From NCBI GenBank assembly GCA_023101885.1, contig JALPQD010000407.1, positions 1,763,846-1,827,845 on the forward strand: DNA of 64,000 bases, written 5' to 3'. This stretch comes from Typhlomys cinereus. Lineage: Eukaryota; Chordata; Mammalia; Rodentia; Platacanthomyidae. Of the stretch, positions 20,547 through 30,775 are shown one piece after another (within the stretch, counting starts at the first letter, position 1; every line of letters starts with the position of its first letter). The notes below the pieces were generated by a model. The model did no database searches and had not been told where the DNA came from. It saw only the letters and a program-made list of their open reading frames with translations. The translations under genes were made by a program, and so were the position numbers.

Positions 20547-21196
20547 TGTTAGGGTTGCATTTCTATGTCAACTTGACAGCTGCAGACTGTTTGGGGCAGC
20601 CGTGGAAGGTTCAGGGTTGGAACGGGCCCTGAACAAGCCTGCAGGTACTTGACTGATTGCTGTGGAGAACCCAGCCCACAGTGGGTGGAACTTTCCAGTG
20701 GTGGACCGGATAATAGGCGGTGCGAGGAGGAGGGACTTGCTCTTCCCTGATCCAGTGTCGACTTGCTGTGGAGTCCACTCTGCGTGCACGTTGTTCTCCT
20801 TGGAGCGTCGTGGCTTCTTTGTGGCTGCTGCTGCTGCCTCCGTCCTTGGCTGACTTGCAGCTTCACCTTTTCCACCTCGTTGTTGCTGTTCCTGCTGCCT
20901 TTGGAGCCTGGTCTCTGGGCCTTGCTGCTGCTTGCTGTTCATCGCCGACGTCGGAGCCCAGCTGTTCTTCACCCACGTCGGAACCCAGCGTCTTCCACCC
21001 TCCGGAGAAGCGAAGGCCTGAGACCCTCTCGGGATCTTTGGACTTTGTGGAACATTCCAGCCAGGAAGGAGGCTGCTGCGGGCGGCTACCTTGAAGGACA
21101 CTATTTTTACTGAGTTGTTTCTTAATGAACTTGCTTATATATATACACATATTACATTCTATAGATTCTGTTTCTTCAGAGAACCCGACTAATACA
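20547..21196 (+). mobile_element. Solo ERVL-class LTR (MLT2/MT2-like)
   Basis: A 650-bp LTR bounded by TG and CA. The 5' end tgttagggttgcatttctat followed by gtcaacttgaca and the 3' end ctgtttcttcagagaaccc followed by gactaataca match ERVL-class LTRs. An AT-rich tatatatatacacat lies near 21140. It is flanked by ccccc on both sides, consistent with a 5-bp target duplication. There is no internal region, so this is a recombined solo LTR. The 116-177-codon frames inside it are artefacts. Confidence 0.75.
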
Positions 21197-22269
21197 CCCC
21201 CCATCGTGTGGCCTCACCATCCTCTGCACTCCCCTCTCTTCTGCCCACACTTGACTGGATGGGGCCGTGGCCCTCCAGGACACCCTCCCCCACCTTGGCT
21301 GACTGTGCTTGCACAGACTGTACTTCACATACGGTCACGCTCTGCGCGCTGGGGTGGTGGCTGACAGCCACGCGTCTTTCTCTTACAACGTTGCCTTCGG
21401 TCACATCTTGTCCCCTGGCCTCATGCCCATCCTGGCACTGGCTGCAAGCGAGAGTGTCCACGTGCACTGCATTCCCGTGCTCCGTGGGAAGGTTGAGGAG
21501 ACCGACTGGGGGCTGCTCGCCCGGCCTCTGGCTTTCGGCCACACAGCCAATGTCAGGAGAGACGGACTCCGAGGCCGTCCTGAGCCAGGAACCCAGGACG
21601 CCAACGGGGACTCCACCTCCACAGTGGAGGGACAGAAGTTTGGCACCCCAGTCCCTTCTCATGCCCTTTGCCCTCAGGGAGCTCTCCACGGTGAGGTGAA
21701 GCCAGAGCCACAGGCCCCTAACACGTACGTGGTCCTATGGCCCCTCCTGAGTCTCTCCGATCTTTCCTCTCATGAGAGTCAACTCCCACTGAAAGGCGTG
21801 TGGGGACCGAGCAGCTTCGGGGTCCTCCGTGAGGCACTCCTCAAATACTCTCTGACTGCACCCCTGCCCCATCCCCCGGAACCTCTAAGGGGACTCTGGG
21901 CATTACAGAGAAAGTCAACTGCTTTTAACTCTTGCGAAGCATTCATCCAAGCGCACTGTGCCCGGTGACAACTTGAGAATGTGTAGCTCAGCCAATGAGC
22001 TGGAATACATCTGTCTGGGATGAGAAGCACTCTCTCTGTGGACCAGAGACCAGGATGGACCAGCTCTTCTCTGACCAACCCGTCATTTATAAGAGACTCT
22101 CCAGCACTGACCACTCAGCCGTAAATTGGGTATTTCTAGAAACATCAGAAAACAGCCCCTGTAACTGGCAGCCTTCCTCAAGCGCTGACCACAGGGGCTC
22201 TGCTGACCAGGGAAACAGCTACCTGCTTTTCTCTTGCAGACACACAAACATCCCAGGACAGGTCCAAAA
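21197..22269. other. Unique GC-rich DNA, no gene recognised
   Basis: A 219-codon frame (21309-21968 plus) and a 166-codon frame on the other strand overlap. Neither shows a domain, a splice structure or clear codon bias. Nothing else is recognised. Confidence 0.35.
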
Positions 22270-22520
22270 CAGAAACCTCGCGGGCCTCCGACAAGCTGAG
22301 AGCCACATCCGAAATGCTTTAAACCAGAAGTGTGGATTCCAGATTCCTTCAGACTCTGAAGTTTTGTGTGATGAGCCACATGTGCTGAGTTGGGGTGAGA
22401 CCCACATCTAAATCCAAAAGTCATCTAATTTTTCAAGTACCTTCCACACATGGGCTGAAGGTAGTTTCGTGCAATGCTTTTGTAAATACTATCTGAAATA
22501 AAGCACGTGACATGAGCCTT
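22270..22520 (-). mobile_element. Ancient mammalian interspersed repeat
   Basis: On the minus strand this contains cacttctggtttaaagcatt followed by tcggatg, plus ctaccttcagcccatgtgtg. It resembles a very old mammalian repeat known in human DNA by its cacttctggtcccaagcattt and cggataagggat end. I do not recall the family name with certainty. An AATAAA at about 22497 belongs to it. Confidence 0.45.
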
Positions 22521-22904
22521 CCTACCAGTAGAGTCACCACCTGAAAGGCTTGGGCTTCAGTGCATTTCAGATGTCTGCATGAGTGTTCAGTTGCAACACG
22601 TCACCAAAATCCTCCCCTTCGAAGTCCTGGGACACAAGTCTCTACTCCAAAGAGAAACACAGAAGCCCGGGCCGTGACTTTAGACTAAAAGTCATCTGTG
22701 AAAAATCCTGCAGGTTTGTGTTCTTCTTTCGGGAGGGTTATGGCCTGGACATGACACGCAGCCCAGGAGAGGGAAGGGGGGCTATCTGGTGACCCCTCTG
22801 TTGTCCCTGAGGAGGGTACGCCCTGCTTGTATGCCCTGCTCGCTTTCCTGGGCTGGAGTGTGTCCCCTGGAAGGTGCTGGGGTCCTGGCCTCCAGCCTGT
22901 GCTG
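22521..22904. other. Unique DNA, no gene recognised
   Basis: No repeat or exon identified. Confidence 0.4.
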
Positions 22905-22969
22905 TGGCTCAGGACCTAGGGTGTCTGTCGCACAAGTGGTGACCAGGCCCTAAGCAAACACAACCCGCG
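22905..22969 (+). mobile_element. B4-like SINE, tRNA-like head (split by array)
   Basis: gtgctgtggctcaggaccta then gggtgtctgtcgcacaagtg and gtgaccag follow the A-box-to-anticodon layout of a plus-strand tRNA-derived SINE head. The B-box-side segment is multiplied in the array that follows. Confidence 0.5.
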
Positions 22970-23259
22970 GGGACCTCAGCACCCACAGGTCTGCCATACC
23001 CACGGGACCTCAGCACCCACAGGTCTGCCATACCCGTGGGACCTCAACACCCACAGGTCTGCCATACCCACGGGACCTCAGCACCCACAGGTCTGCCATA
23101 CCCGCGGGGACCTCAGCACCCACAGGTCTGCCATACCCACGGGACCTCAGCACCCACAGGTCTGCCATACCCACGGGACCTCAGCACCCACAGGTCTGCC
23201 ATACCCGCGGGACCTCAGCACCCACAGGTCTGCCATACCCGTGGGACCTCAGCACCCAC
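22970..23259. repeat. 34-bp minisatellite inside a SINE
   Basis: About 8.5 units with core ggacctcagcacccacaggt then ctgccatacccacg. The first part parallels the SINE segment gatccccagcacccac, so the array seems to be an internal expansion. Variants are limited to cacggg, cgtggg and cgcggg. Confidence 0.95.
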
Positions 23260-23440
23260 TGCAGCTTGCGGGGGGGCGTGGGCGCCTGTAACTCCAGTGC
23301 TGCAGAGAAAGGTGGATCCCTGAAGCCAGTTTCACCAAATCAGGAACCCAGATTCCAGCGAGAGACCCTGTCTCACAAGACCAAGGCACGTGGCACCTGA
23401 AGGACTGACGCTCAAGTTGACCTGTGACCTCCAACGTGGG
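23260..23440 (+). mobile_element. B4-like SINE, 7SL-like and 3' portion
   Basis: gcgcctgtaactccagtgct, then ggtggatccctgaagcc, gcgagagaccctgtctcaca, and ctcaagttgacctgtgacct followed by cca. This is the family order on the plus strand and completes the head at 22905. Confidence 0.7.
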
Positions 23441-23474
23441 TGAGGATCATCCTGATTAGCTCCTGGGGGACCAG

Positions 23475-23760
23475 CTCTAACTCTAACCCCAATCCAACCC
23501 TAACCCTATCCCAACCATAACCACAACTCCAGCCCCAACCACAACTGCATCCCTGACACTAAACCTAAATCCAACCCTAACCTATCCCAGTCCTATCTCT
23601 ATCCCTATCCCTTGCACTGGATTATGCTAACAAAATTCTAGTGCTTATTCCTCACCTTATCTTACCCTTGGCTTTATCTCTGTGTTTAACTAACCCTAAC
23701 CAAGCGCGTCCCTAAACTGAGTCTTGATGGCAACCCCCATCCCTAACCCCAAGTCTGACC
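23475..23760. repeat. Degenerate interstitial telomere-like tract
   Basis: A C/A-rich stretch of decayed (CCCTAA)n on the plus strand. Exact CCCTAA occurs at about 23498, 23575, 23694, 23710 and 23741, among aaccataacc, ccaaccctaacc and ctatcccta variants. The central 23600-23680 part is more diverged. It may be an old interstitial telomeric repeat or subtelomeric satellite. Confidence 0.7.
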
Positions 23761-24825
23761 TGAGACTACACACAAAGCCCGTAGGGCAAGTGCCGTCCAA
23801 AGGCCAAGAACACCGAAGCTTCTGGAAGCGCTGAGCGGGGTCAGGACAGTGTCCCTCACAGCCTCAGGAGGAGCCGGCCCGGGGCCCCCAAGCTGTGAGG
23901 GTGATCTGCTGGTGGAGCTGATGGCGGGAGCCTCACAAAGGAGCCCTCTGGAGGGTCCCCCAGGGCACTGGTGTCACACCTCACATCCCAGGTGCTTTCG
24001 ACCTCCTGTGCCCCAACTGCAGGTCACCAGCTCACACGCAGCGTCCTTCCTTAAATACTCCAAGTGTCTAGCGCACACCACACTGCACGGAACTGGTACA
24101 GCCGCAAGATGCGTGTCTGTAGAGACGCGCCACTGCCGTCCCCCGACACCGCGAAGTCCAAACCAGCCAGTGACGCAGCCTGCAGCTCCAACAGAACCCC
24201 TACTTCTGCCTTCCCTGTGGGTGACTTAGGAGGGGCCCATTCCATTCTCAGTCTGCGGGAAGATGCCAGTGGACTGACTGAGCCCCACCTGGGCATTCAC
24301 TCCACACTGTATTGCAGCCCTCTGGGCAGCCCTCCTGCCAAGGGAGGCTCACCTGGGCCTCAGCGGAAAGGCATGGGGGGCCCTTACATCCCAGAGGCTC
24401 GGGCAGGTGACTCACTCCCCCCTCGGCCTCTGCTCCTGCTCTGCAGGCTGCGAGCACTGATCTGCGAGCGGGCTCTATGCGGAGAGGGTGCCGGGTCATC
24501 TGAAGGGAGAGCCAGCGGCACAGGCAGCCGATGGCCTGGACCCAGCCCCGGGACCTGTGCAAAGACGGCCCAGCCGGTCAGACTGACCTTAGACCGCAGG
24601 ACATGGCCCTCCCATGGTGACCAGATTCTCAGTCTCGGAAAGGCCCGACAGGTGCGTTCCTCCTCTTCTCTCTGCGGCCCCTTGCTAACTAAAGCCAGCA
24701 GTGCCGGCCCCTCCCCCAGGTGAGGGAAATGCCCAGAGCAGATCCTACAGCCTCTCCCACCCAGCCTCAGTGCCAAAACAGCCTGTCACTCTTCAGTAGG
24801 CCACACCCCTGGAAGCCACGTGTTC
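23761..24825. other. Unique GC-rich DNA, no gene recognised
   Basis: Overlapping chance frames (219 codons plus, 130 minus). No repeat family or exon could be supported. Confidence 0.35.
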
Positions 24826-25116
24826 CGCTCCAAGGCCGTGCACACGCTCCAAGGCCGTGCACACGCTCCGCACGCACCAAGGCCGAGCACACGCTCCAAG
24901 GCCGTGCACACGCTCCAAGGCCGTGCACACGCTCCGCACGCACCAAGGCCGAGCACACGCTCCAAGGCCGAGCACACGCTCCAAGGCCGAGCACACGCTC
25001 CAAGGCCGAGCACACGCTCCAAGGCCGAGCACACGCTCCAAGGCCGAGCACACGCTCCAAGGCCGAGCACACGCTCCAAGGCCGAGCACACGCTCCAAGG
25101 CCGAGCACACGCTCCG
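24826..25116. repeat. 19-bp CpG-containing minisatellite
   Basis: About 15 units of gctccaaggccgagcacac. Early units have gtg for gag, and two carry an 8-10-base insert (cgcacgcacc). Later units are nearly identical, showing recent homogenisation toward the right end. Frames are open in all registers on both strands. Confidence 0.95.
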
Positions 25117-26771
25117 CACCAAGACTCTCTAGGTATCATGGTCACACTTGGCTCTGACTCAGCCTAAATCACAAACGATACTGGAGATGCAGCCTGGGCT
25201 TGTGGAGCAGCCGTAGCTTCAACGTGACGGGGCAGCGCGGGCTCCTGAGGCCGACGGCTGAGCCCCCAGCACGGACTGCACAGTCAATAAGCTGCTGGTG
25301 GATGCAAAGCAAGCGGCATGGGGGGCAGCAAGGTCTAGGGGAGCTGGACCCCCACAGACAACCCTGGGGGTCTTCTCTGCACAGCTGGCTGCATCCCAGC
25401 CCCCCGCAAGAAGAAAAGAAAATCAGGAAGACCCAGAGGAGGCCCATTTGGCAAGCCCTCTGCTTGCTGTGGAGGAAGATAATTTGCTACATAAATAATG
25501 AATTAGATGAGTGTCAACGTCGAATTGGTTCTTGGAATGGCTGGCAGAACTCTCCTGTGACTTGGGGTCACCGCGGGCTGTCAACTCCCAGAGATGCTAC
25601 GACGGGGCCGCTTCGGGCCTCCTGATTACCCGTCCTCAATGCAATGGCCCCACGAGCTGGCTGATTCTTTCTAAATGTGGCTGGAAGTCACAATATTCTG
25701 ATGCGAAGACGTCCGCGTCCAATTGTCAGGAGCTCAGAGGACCCTCGACCCCCTATCTGTGTGCTCTGCCGTTGGTACTGGAGTGAAGTCTCTGTGGGGT
25801 TTCAAAGCCTTGAGTCCATCGAGGCAGAAACGGGTCTTTGTCCCGCTGTCTCCTGTAAGTCCACTGTGCTGCGTGTCCGTGGGGGTGCCAAGGAGGGGCG
25901 ATGGACTCCACACATCCGCCTGGAGACAGTAAGGTGGGGCCGCTGTGTGCCCTGCAAACAAGGGTCTCTGGGAGGGAGCCCGTGGAAGAGGAAGACCGCC
26001 AAGGACATGGCTACCAGCAACACCACATGGAAGATGCAGATGAGGCCTGAAAGAGGGGTGACCGCAACGTGCCACATGGAGAGCAATTGCCAGTTTGCCA
26101 AGCAGGGACAGCAGCGCCAGCCGGGCAGACACATCTCCACAGGCACCGGGCGGAAGGTACACAAGGCCCCAAACAGGATCACCAGGGAGCCGCCAAGAGC
26201 AACACCGGCCCAGAGCAAGGCCCAGAGCGGGGTCCAGAGCTAGAGGGCCATGCGGAGGCCCCTCCTCGGCCTCGTCCTGGCAGGAAACACCGCGGAGGTT
26301 TGCTCAGGCAGGAACTCGCTGGATGGCTGGGTGCCCTGGAAGGCACCCAGGTTGCCGCCGCGCTCCAAGTTTAGACATCTCCTCTCCCGCGTCTGGGAAA
26401 GCAGCTTCACTGCTTCCGCTCCCCAGCCCCCCAGGCCCCAGCTGGAGCAGAGCCCTCAAGTCTGGCCGGCTCCGGGTCACACGTTCTCCACAGCTGCCCA
26501 TTCCCGTTGTGACCTTACAGGCCTGGCACCAGCTCCCTCCCCTGGATCAGAGAGTCTGTGCTTGTCCTGTGCTTAGGAACAAGCCAGCTCCTCCCAGACA
26601 AAAAGTGGGCGCCACAAGGGATCCCCAGCTGCCTGTCTCTGGGCGGCACCCTGGCAGTCTGAAGGGCAGCTCTCCACAGACATGGTGGGGTGTGGCCATG
26701 CTGAGGACCAGCGAATGCTCTGGTGACATCCGTATTCTGTGGCCCTGTGACCAGAGCCCTGGAGTCAAGAG
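25117..26771. other. Unique DNA with a candidate conserved island
   Basis: At 25430-25560 an AT-rich island (ggaagataatttgctacata, aataatgaattagatgag) sits inside GC-rich DNA and looks like a conserved noncoding element. On the minus strand, 25938-26239 encodes a frame with two hydrophobic stretches (see findings). No gene is recognised. Confidence 0.35.
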
Positions 26772-26945
26772 GCTCACGGGGACACGCGCCGCCTGCTCGA
26801 GGCACACGGGGACACGCGCCTCATGCTCGAGGCACACGGGGACACGCACCTCCTGCTCGAGGCACACGGGGACACGCGTCTCCTGCTCGAGGCACACGGG
26901 GACACGCGCCGCCTGCTCGAGGCACACGGGGACATGCGCCTCGTG
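26772..26945. repeat. 30-bp minisatellite
   Basis: About six units with core ctcgaggcacacggggacac followed by gcgcctcctg. CpG-rich. 30 is a multiple of 3, so the 530-codon plus-strand frame across the region reads a fixed 10-residue repeat here. Confidence 0.93.
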
Positions 26946-27194
26946 TTCAGCCGGATCTTCCTGTCAGAGTGTTTCTGACGCTTGCCATCACCTTCCCAAC
27001 GCAAAACAGACAGACTGGCAGAAAGGCAGCTCCGAAAGCTTTAGGGAGGCTCCCAAGAGGGCCGGAAGACCCCACACAGAGCAGCAGCAGAGACACTGGT
27101 CAGAGTGGGGCGTCTGCAAGTGGGTAAGCATCTGGAAGTGGATAAGTCAGCTGGTGGGGGGCAGGGCACCTGGATTAGGCATCTTACTGTCAGG

Positions 27195-27466
27195 ACACAC
27201 ATGCACATGTGCATTGGACAGCAGGACACACACACACGCATTGGACAGTAGGACACACACATGCATTGGACAGCAGGACACACACACGCATTGGACAGCA
27301 GGACACATGCACACACATGCATTGGACAGCAGGACACACACACGCATTGGACAGCAGGACACACACATGCATTGGACAGCAGGACACACACATGCATTGG
27401 ACAGCAGGACACATACATGCATTGGACAGCAGGACACACACATGCATTGGACAGCAGGACACATGC
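27195..27466. repeat. About 23-25-bp CA-containing minisatellite
   Basis: About eleven units with core cattggacagcaggacacac and a variable (ac)n plus atg joint. It appears to combine a unique 16-mer with an unstable CA run. Confidence 0.93.
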
Positions 27467-27962
27467 GCGTTCTAGCGCAGCAGCCAACACAGAGGCTTCG
27501 TGGTCCTCAAAGTCACGGCAGCGATTATCATCACATGCTGAAAGAAGGTCTGGCAGAGTCTGTCGTGCTGAGGAGTTGGGGTGCTGGTTACCAGGCTGTG
27601 GCCCAGGTCACAAGTCGCCCCTGCTGGTCCAGACTCAGGTCACAGGTCACAGGTCACCCTGCTGGCCCAGACCCTCCCAGATCATAGGTCACTTCTAGTG
27701 GTGCAGAACCTTCCAAGCTCCTCCGTCCTTGGGACACCTTACTTGGGTCAGGATCAAGTTGTTAGGAGCCTGGAGTCAGTAGAGCCAGTTCTTCCCGAAA
27801 ACAAGATGGCTTCTGGCTGCAGACATGGTGATGTCTACCCAGGTCTTCCTGAGACCTGCGGATCCTGTTGTCTTGGGCACACACGACGCTGAGGGGGACA
27901 CAACCTCAGACGACTCGGCCACTCAGGACCAGGAGATAAGTACTGTTTTTAAAAAGCAAACG
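27467..27962. other. Unique DNA with AGGTCA cluster
   Basis: No gene recognised. Contains the hormone-receptor-like cluster described in the next entry. Confidence 0.4.
27605..27692 (+). promoter_or_regulatory. AGGTCA half-site cluster (DR1-type)
   Basis: Three exact AGGTCA half-sites at 27637, 27644 and 27651 are spaced by single c bases, making two overlapping DR1 elements. Further half-sites lie at 27605 and at about 27685. DR1 is the classic binding arrangement for RXR-containing dimers, HNF4 and COUP-TF. Short tandem duplication could equally explain it. Confidence 0.4.
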
Positions 27963-28199
27963 TGAGCATGCTTGTGTGTGAAATGTATTCATGTTTGCGT
28001 GAAATATGTTTATGTGTGCATGGTATGTTCATGTGTGTGATGTGTGTATTCATGGGTGTGATGTCGGTGTTCATGTATGTGATGTATGCTCATGTGTGTA
28101 GTATTTATGTGTAATGTGTTCATGTGTGTGGTGTTCGTTTGTGTGTGTGTTCACAGGTGGGATGTGTGCTCATGGGTGTTCAGTGTTTGTGTGTGCCGG
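27963..28199. repeat. TG-rich cryptic repeat at a SINE tail
   Basis: Degenerate tgtgtg with catg and gatg steps, about 230 bp, directly abutting the CA-tail side of the SINE on its right. Confidence 0.8.
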
Positions 28200-28470
28200 A
28201 GCATGTGTGTGCACATACCTGGGGATCAGAGGTCAACATTCATCTTCCTCAGCTTCTCTCCGTCTTACTTTAGTGAGACCGGTCTCCACTAAACTTGGCA
28301 CTCACCAGTGCAGGCTGGACTGGTTGGCCAGCCCGCTCCAGGGCCCTGTCTGCTCCCCAGCACTAGGATTACACAGCCCAGTTTCTCATGAGGGTCCCAG
28401 GAACTGAACCCATGTTATCATGCCATGTGCGGAGCATTGACTGAGGACTCCCCGGCTCCCAAAGTGAGCT
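28200..28470 (-). mobile_element. B4-like SINE, near full length, old
   Basis: Minus-strand element with ggggatcagaggtcaacatt, ggctggactggttggccag, cccagcactaggattacac, gtcccaggaactgaaccca and a head remnant near gcattgactgagg. Diverged but in family order. Confidence 0.6.
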
Positions 28471-28887
28471 CCTTTAAGGTCATGTGCAGTAAGTGTGCTC
28501 ATTCCGAGGCTACCATTTGACAGTGTGTGCCCCTGTGGGACCATCATGGCCCTGGGGACAGTGAGCACGCTCTGACCGTGGAGCACCCTGGACTGATTCT
28601 CTCTGCCGCCCGCCTACTCCTTCCCGGGCAGCCACCATCTGCTTCTGTAGCTGTGGGCTAGAGCGATGGAACTGTAACTGGAAAACATGACTAGTGATTC
28701 TTTTGCACTTCTGTCTCTCTGACTCTCCATGACTTAACTCAACATGTCCATTATCACAGCAGACTCTCCAGTCTTTAGTATTTTACTGTCAAAGCAGTAA
28801 TGATGATGATAAAAACAGTAAGTCGGTATCTACAGCACGACAGCATCTTAAAATAGGAATTGCCATGAACACGTGACAAGATGCAGA
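28471..28887. other. Unique DNA, no gene recognised
   Basis: AT-richer to the right. No repeat family or exon supported. Confidence 0.4.
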
Positions 28888-29028
28888 GCGCTTCCTCAGC
28901 CCCAAATGTACTCAGGAGGTACCATGAACACACACCCCACGGGAGGGCGCTTCCTCAGCCCCAGAGGTACTCAGGAGGTACCATGAACACACACCCCACG
29001 GGAGGGCGCTTCCTAAACCCCAAATGTC
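28888..29028. repeat. 60-bp tandem repeat, 2.4 copies
   Basis: Unit begins gcgcttcctcagccccaaat and ends cacgggaggg. Copies one and two differ by a few bases; copy three is cut after atgt. Confidence 0.9.
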
Positions 29029-29159
29029 TTTCTTTGTAGAGCAGGTGCTTGGACAGGGGCTCTGATCCTGAGGGTGCCTGGGGTCATGAGACAATGGGGC
29101 GTAACCACTGTTATTGGCTCCTCCACCTCCTGCTTCTGACTCTGCACACAGTACAGCGA

Positions 29160-29765
29160 GTGCGCATGTATGCATGGAATGTGCATGTGTACATGGTGTG
29201 CAATATGCATATGTGCATGTGAGTGTATGTGTGTGCACATGATACAAGTGTGCACGTGCACATGGTGTAAGCATGTGTGTATGCGTGTGTATATGGTGTG
29301 TGAATGAGCAGCATATGCATGTGCATATATGAGCGCATTGTGCACATATGGAAGTGTGTATGCGTACATGTCACATGGTGTTGGAGCATGCATTGCACAT
29401 GGTGAGTGCATGTTTGCATATGTGCATGTGCACACTGTGTGTATGTGTTCATAGTGTGTGAATGTATGTGTGTTATATATACATGCATGCTGTGCGAGTG
29501 TCATATGTGTACATGGGCAAATGGTGTATTAGCGATTGCACATGCCTGTATGTACACATGTGTAACATGTGAATGTGCACATGTTGTGGCCATGTTTGTA
29601 TATGTGCATGTACACTTGGTATATGAATATACATGTATGCATGTGTATGTGACATGTGAGTATGTATGTGTGAATATGTGTTTATGAACACATGCTGTGG
29701 GAATGTTGAGTCTGCATGTGTGCACGAATACATGATATGTGATGTGCATGGATGTTTGTGTATGT
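29160..29765. repeat. TG/CATG-rich cryptic simple repeat
   Basis: 600 bp of alternating gtgtgtatg, tgcatgtg and atatgtg words without a fixed unit. Likely Z-DNA prone. It ends at an LTR-like element. Confidence 0.85.
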
Positions 29766-29769
29766 AACC

Positions 29770-30147
29770 GTTACTCTTAACTATTACTGTGAGAGAACAC
29801 CCAAAATTAAATAACATAAGGGAGAAAAGCAAATCTATTCAGTTCGTGGCTCCAGCGAGGAGATATAGTCTCTCATGGCAGAAGCGGCATGGCTGGCTGG
29901 CCGGCACTGGAGACAAGTATGTCACACCCATCCACGTGGCCGAAGGCTTGAAGATTCCTGGAGTCTCTCTTCTTCTGTTCTTGGTTCCTTTTACTGGGGG
30001 TTCCTATGAGATCTATGGAGGTTCTGATCCGATCTAGGGCTGGTCTTTGTATTGTAAATGTGTTTATCTGGATCTCTTCAGGTGGTTTCAGCTGATCCTA
30101 GTTAGTGCCAGGTGTGTCAGGTTGACACCCAGGATTGACTATCACAG
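29770..30147 (-). mobile_element. MaLR/ERVL-like LTR
   Basis: Minus-strand LTR-like repeat. It has ctgtgagagaacaccc, aatctattcagttcgtggct, catggcagaagcggcatgg, and an outer end gtcaggttgacacccagg followed by attgactatcaca. The outer end is the reverse complement of a TGTGATAGTCAAT-type LTR start. Noncoding. Confidence 0.6.
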
Positions 30148-30149
30148 TA

Positions 30150-30775
30150 TACATGTTACCTAATGTGTGAGTGTGCACATGTTGGTGTGCATGTTACTAA
30201 TGTGCGGGTGTGCATGTGTGTTGGTGTGCATGTTACTAATGTGTGAGTGTGCATGTGTGTTGGTGTGCATGTTACTAATGTGTGAGTGTGCATGTGTGTT
30301 GGTGTGCATGTTACTAATGTGCGGGTGTGCATGTGTGTTGGTGTGCATGTTACTAATGTGTGAGTGTGCATGTGTGTTGGTGTGCATGTTACTAATGTGT
30401 GAGTGTGCATGTGTGTTGGTGTGCATGTTACTGTGTGAGTGTGCATGTGTGTTGGTGTGCATGTTACTAATGTGCGGGTGTGCATGCGTGTTGGTGTGCA
30501 TGTTACTAATGTGTGGGTGTGCATGTGTGTTGGTGTGCATGTTACTAATGTGCGGGTGTGCATGTGTGTTGGTGTGCATGTTACCAATGTGTGAGTGTGC
30601 ACATGTGTTGGTGTGCATGTTACTAATGTGCAGGTGTGCATGTGTGTTGGTGTGCATGTTACTAATGTGTGAGTGTGCATGCGTGTTGGTGTGCATGTTA
30701 CTAATGTGCGGGTGTGCATGTGTGTTGGTGGACTTGTTCCCTAATGTGCAAGTGTGCACATGTGTTGGTTTGTGC
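30150..30775. repeat. 39-bp minisatellite
   Basis: About 15 units with core gttggtgtgcatgttactaa then tgtgtgagtgtgcatgtgt. The t/c difference (tgtgag versus tgcggg) alternates along the array as two unit types. The first unit merges into the LTR end (catgttacctaatg), so the array began at the LTR junction. Frames of 187-230 codons are artefacts. Confidence 0.95.

Noticed and set aside
22270..22520. 3' end of a gene (AATAAA near 22497)
   Set aside because: The segment matches an old interspersed repeat in minus orientation, which accounts for the signal.
26095..27687. 530-codon plus-strand frame
   Set aside because: Crosses two tandem arrays and GC-rich unique DNA with no domain; the unique part overlaps frames on the opposite strand. 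It is best explained by base composition.
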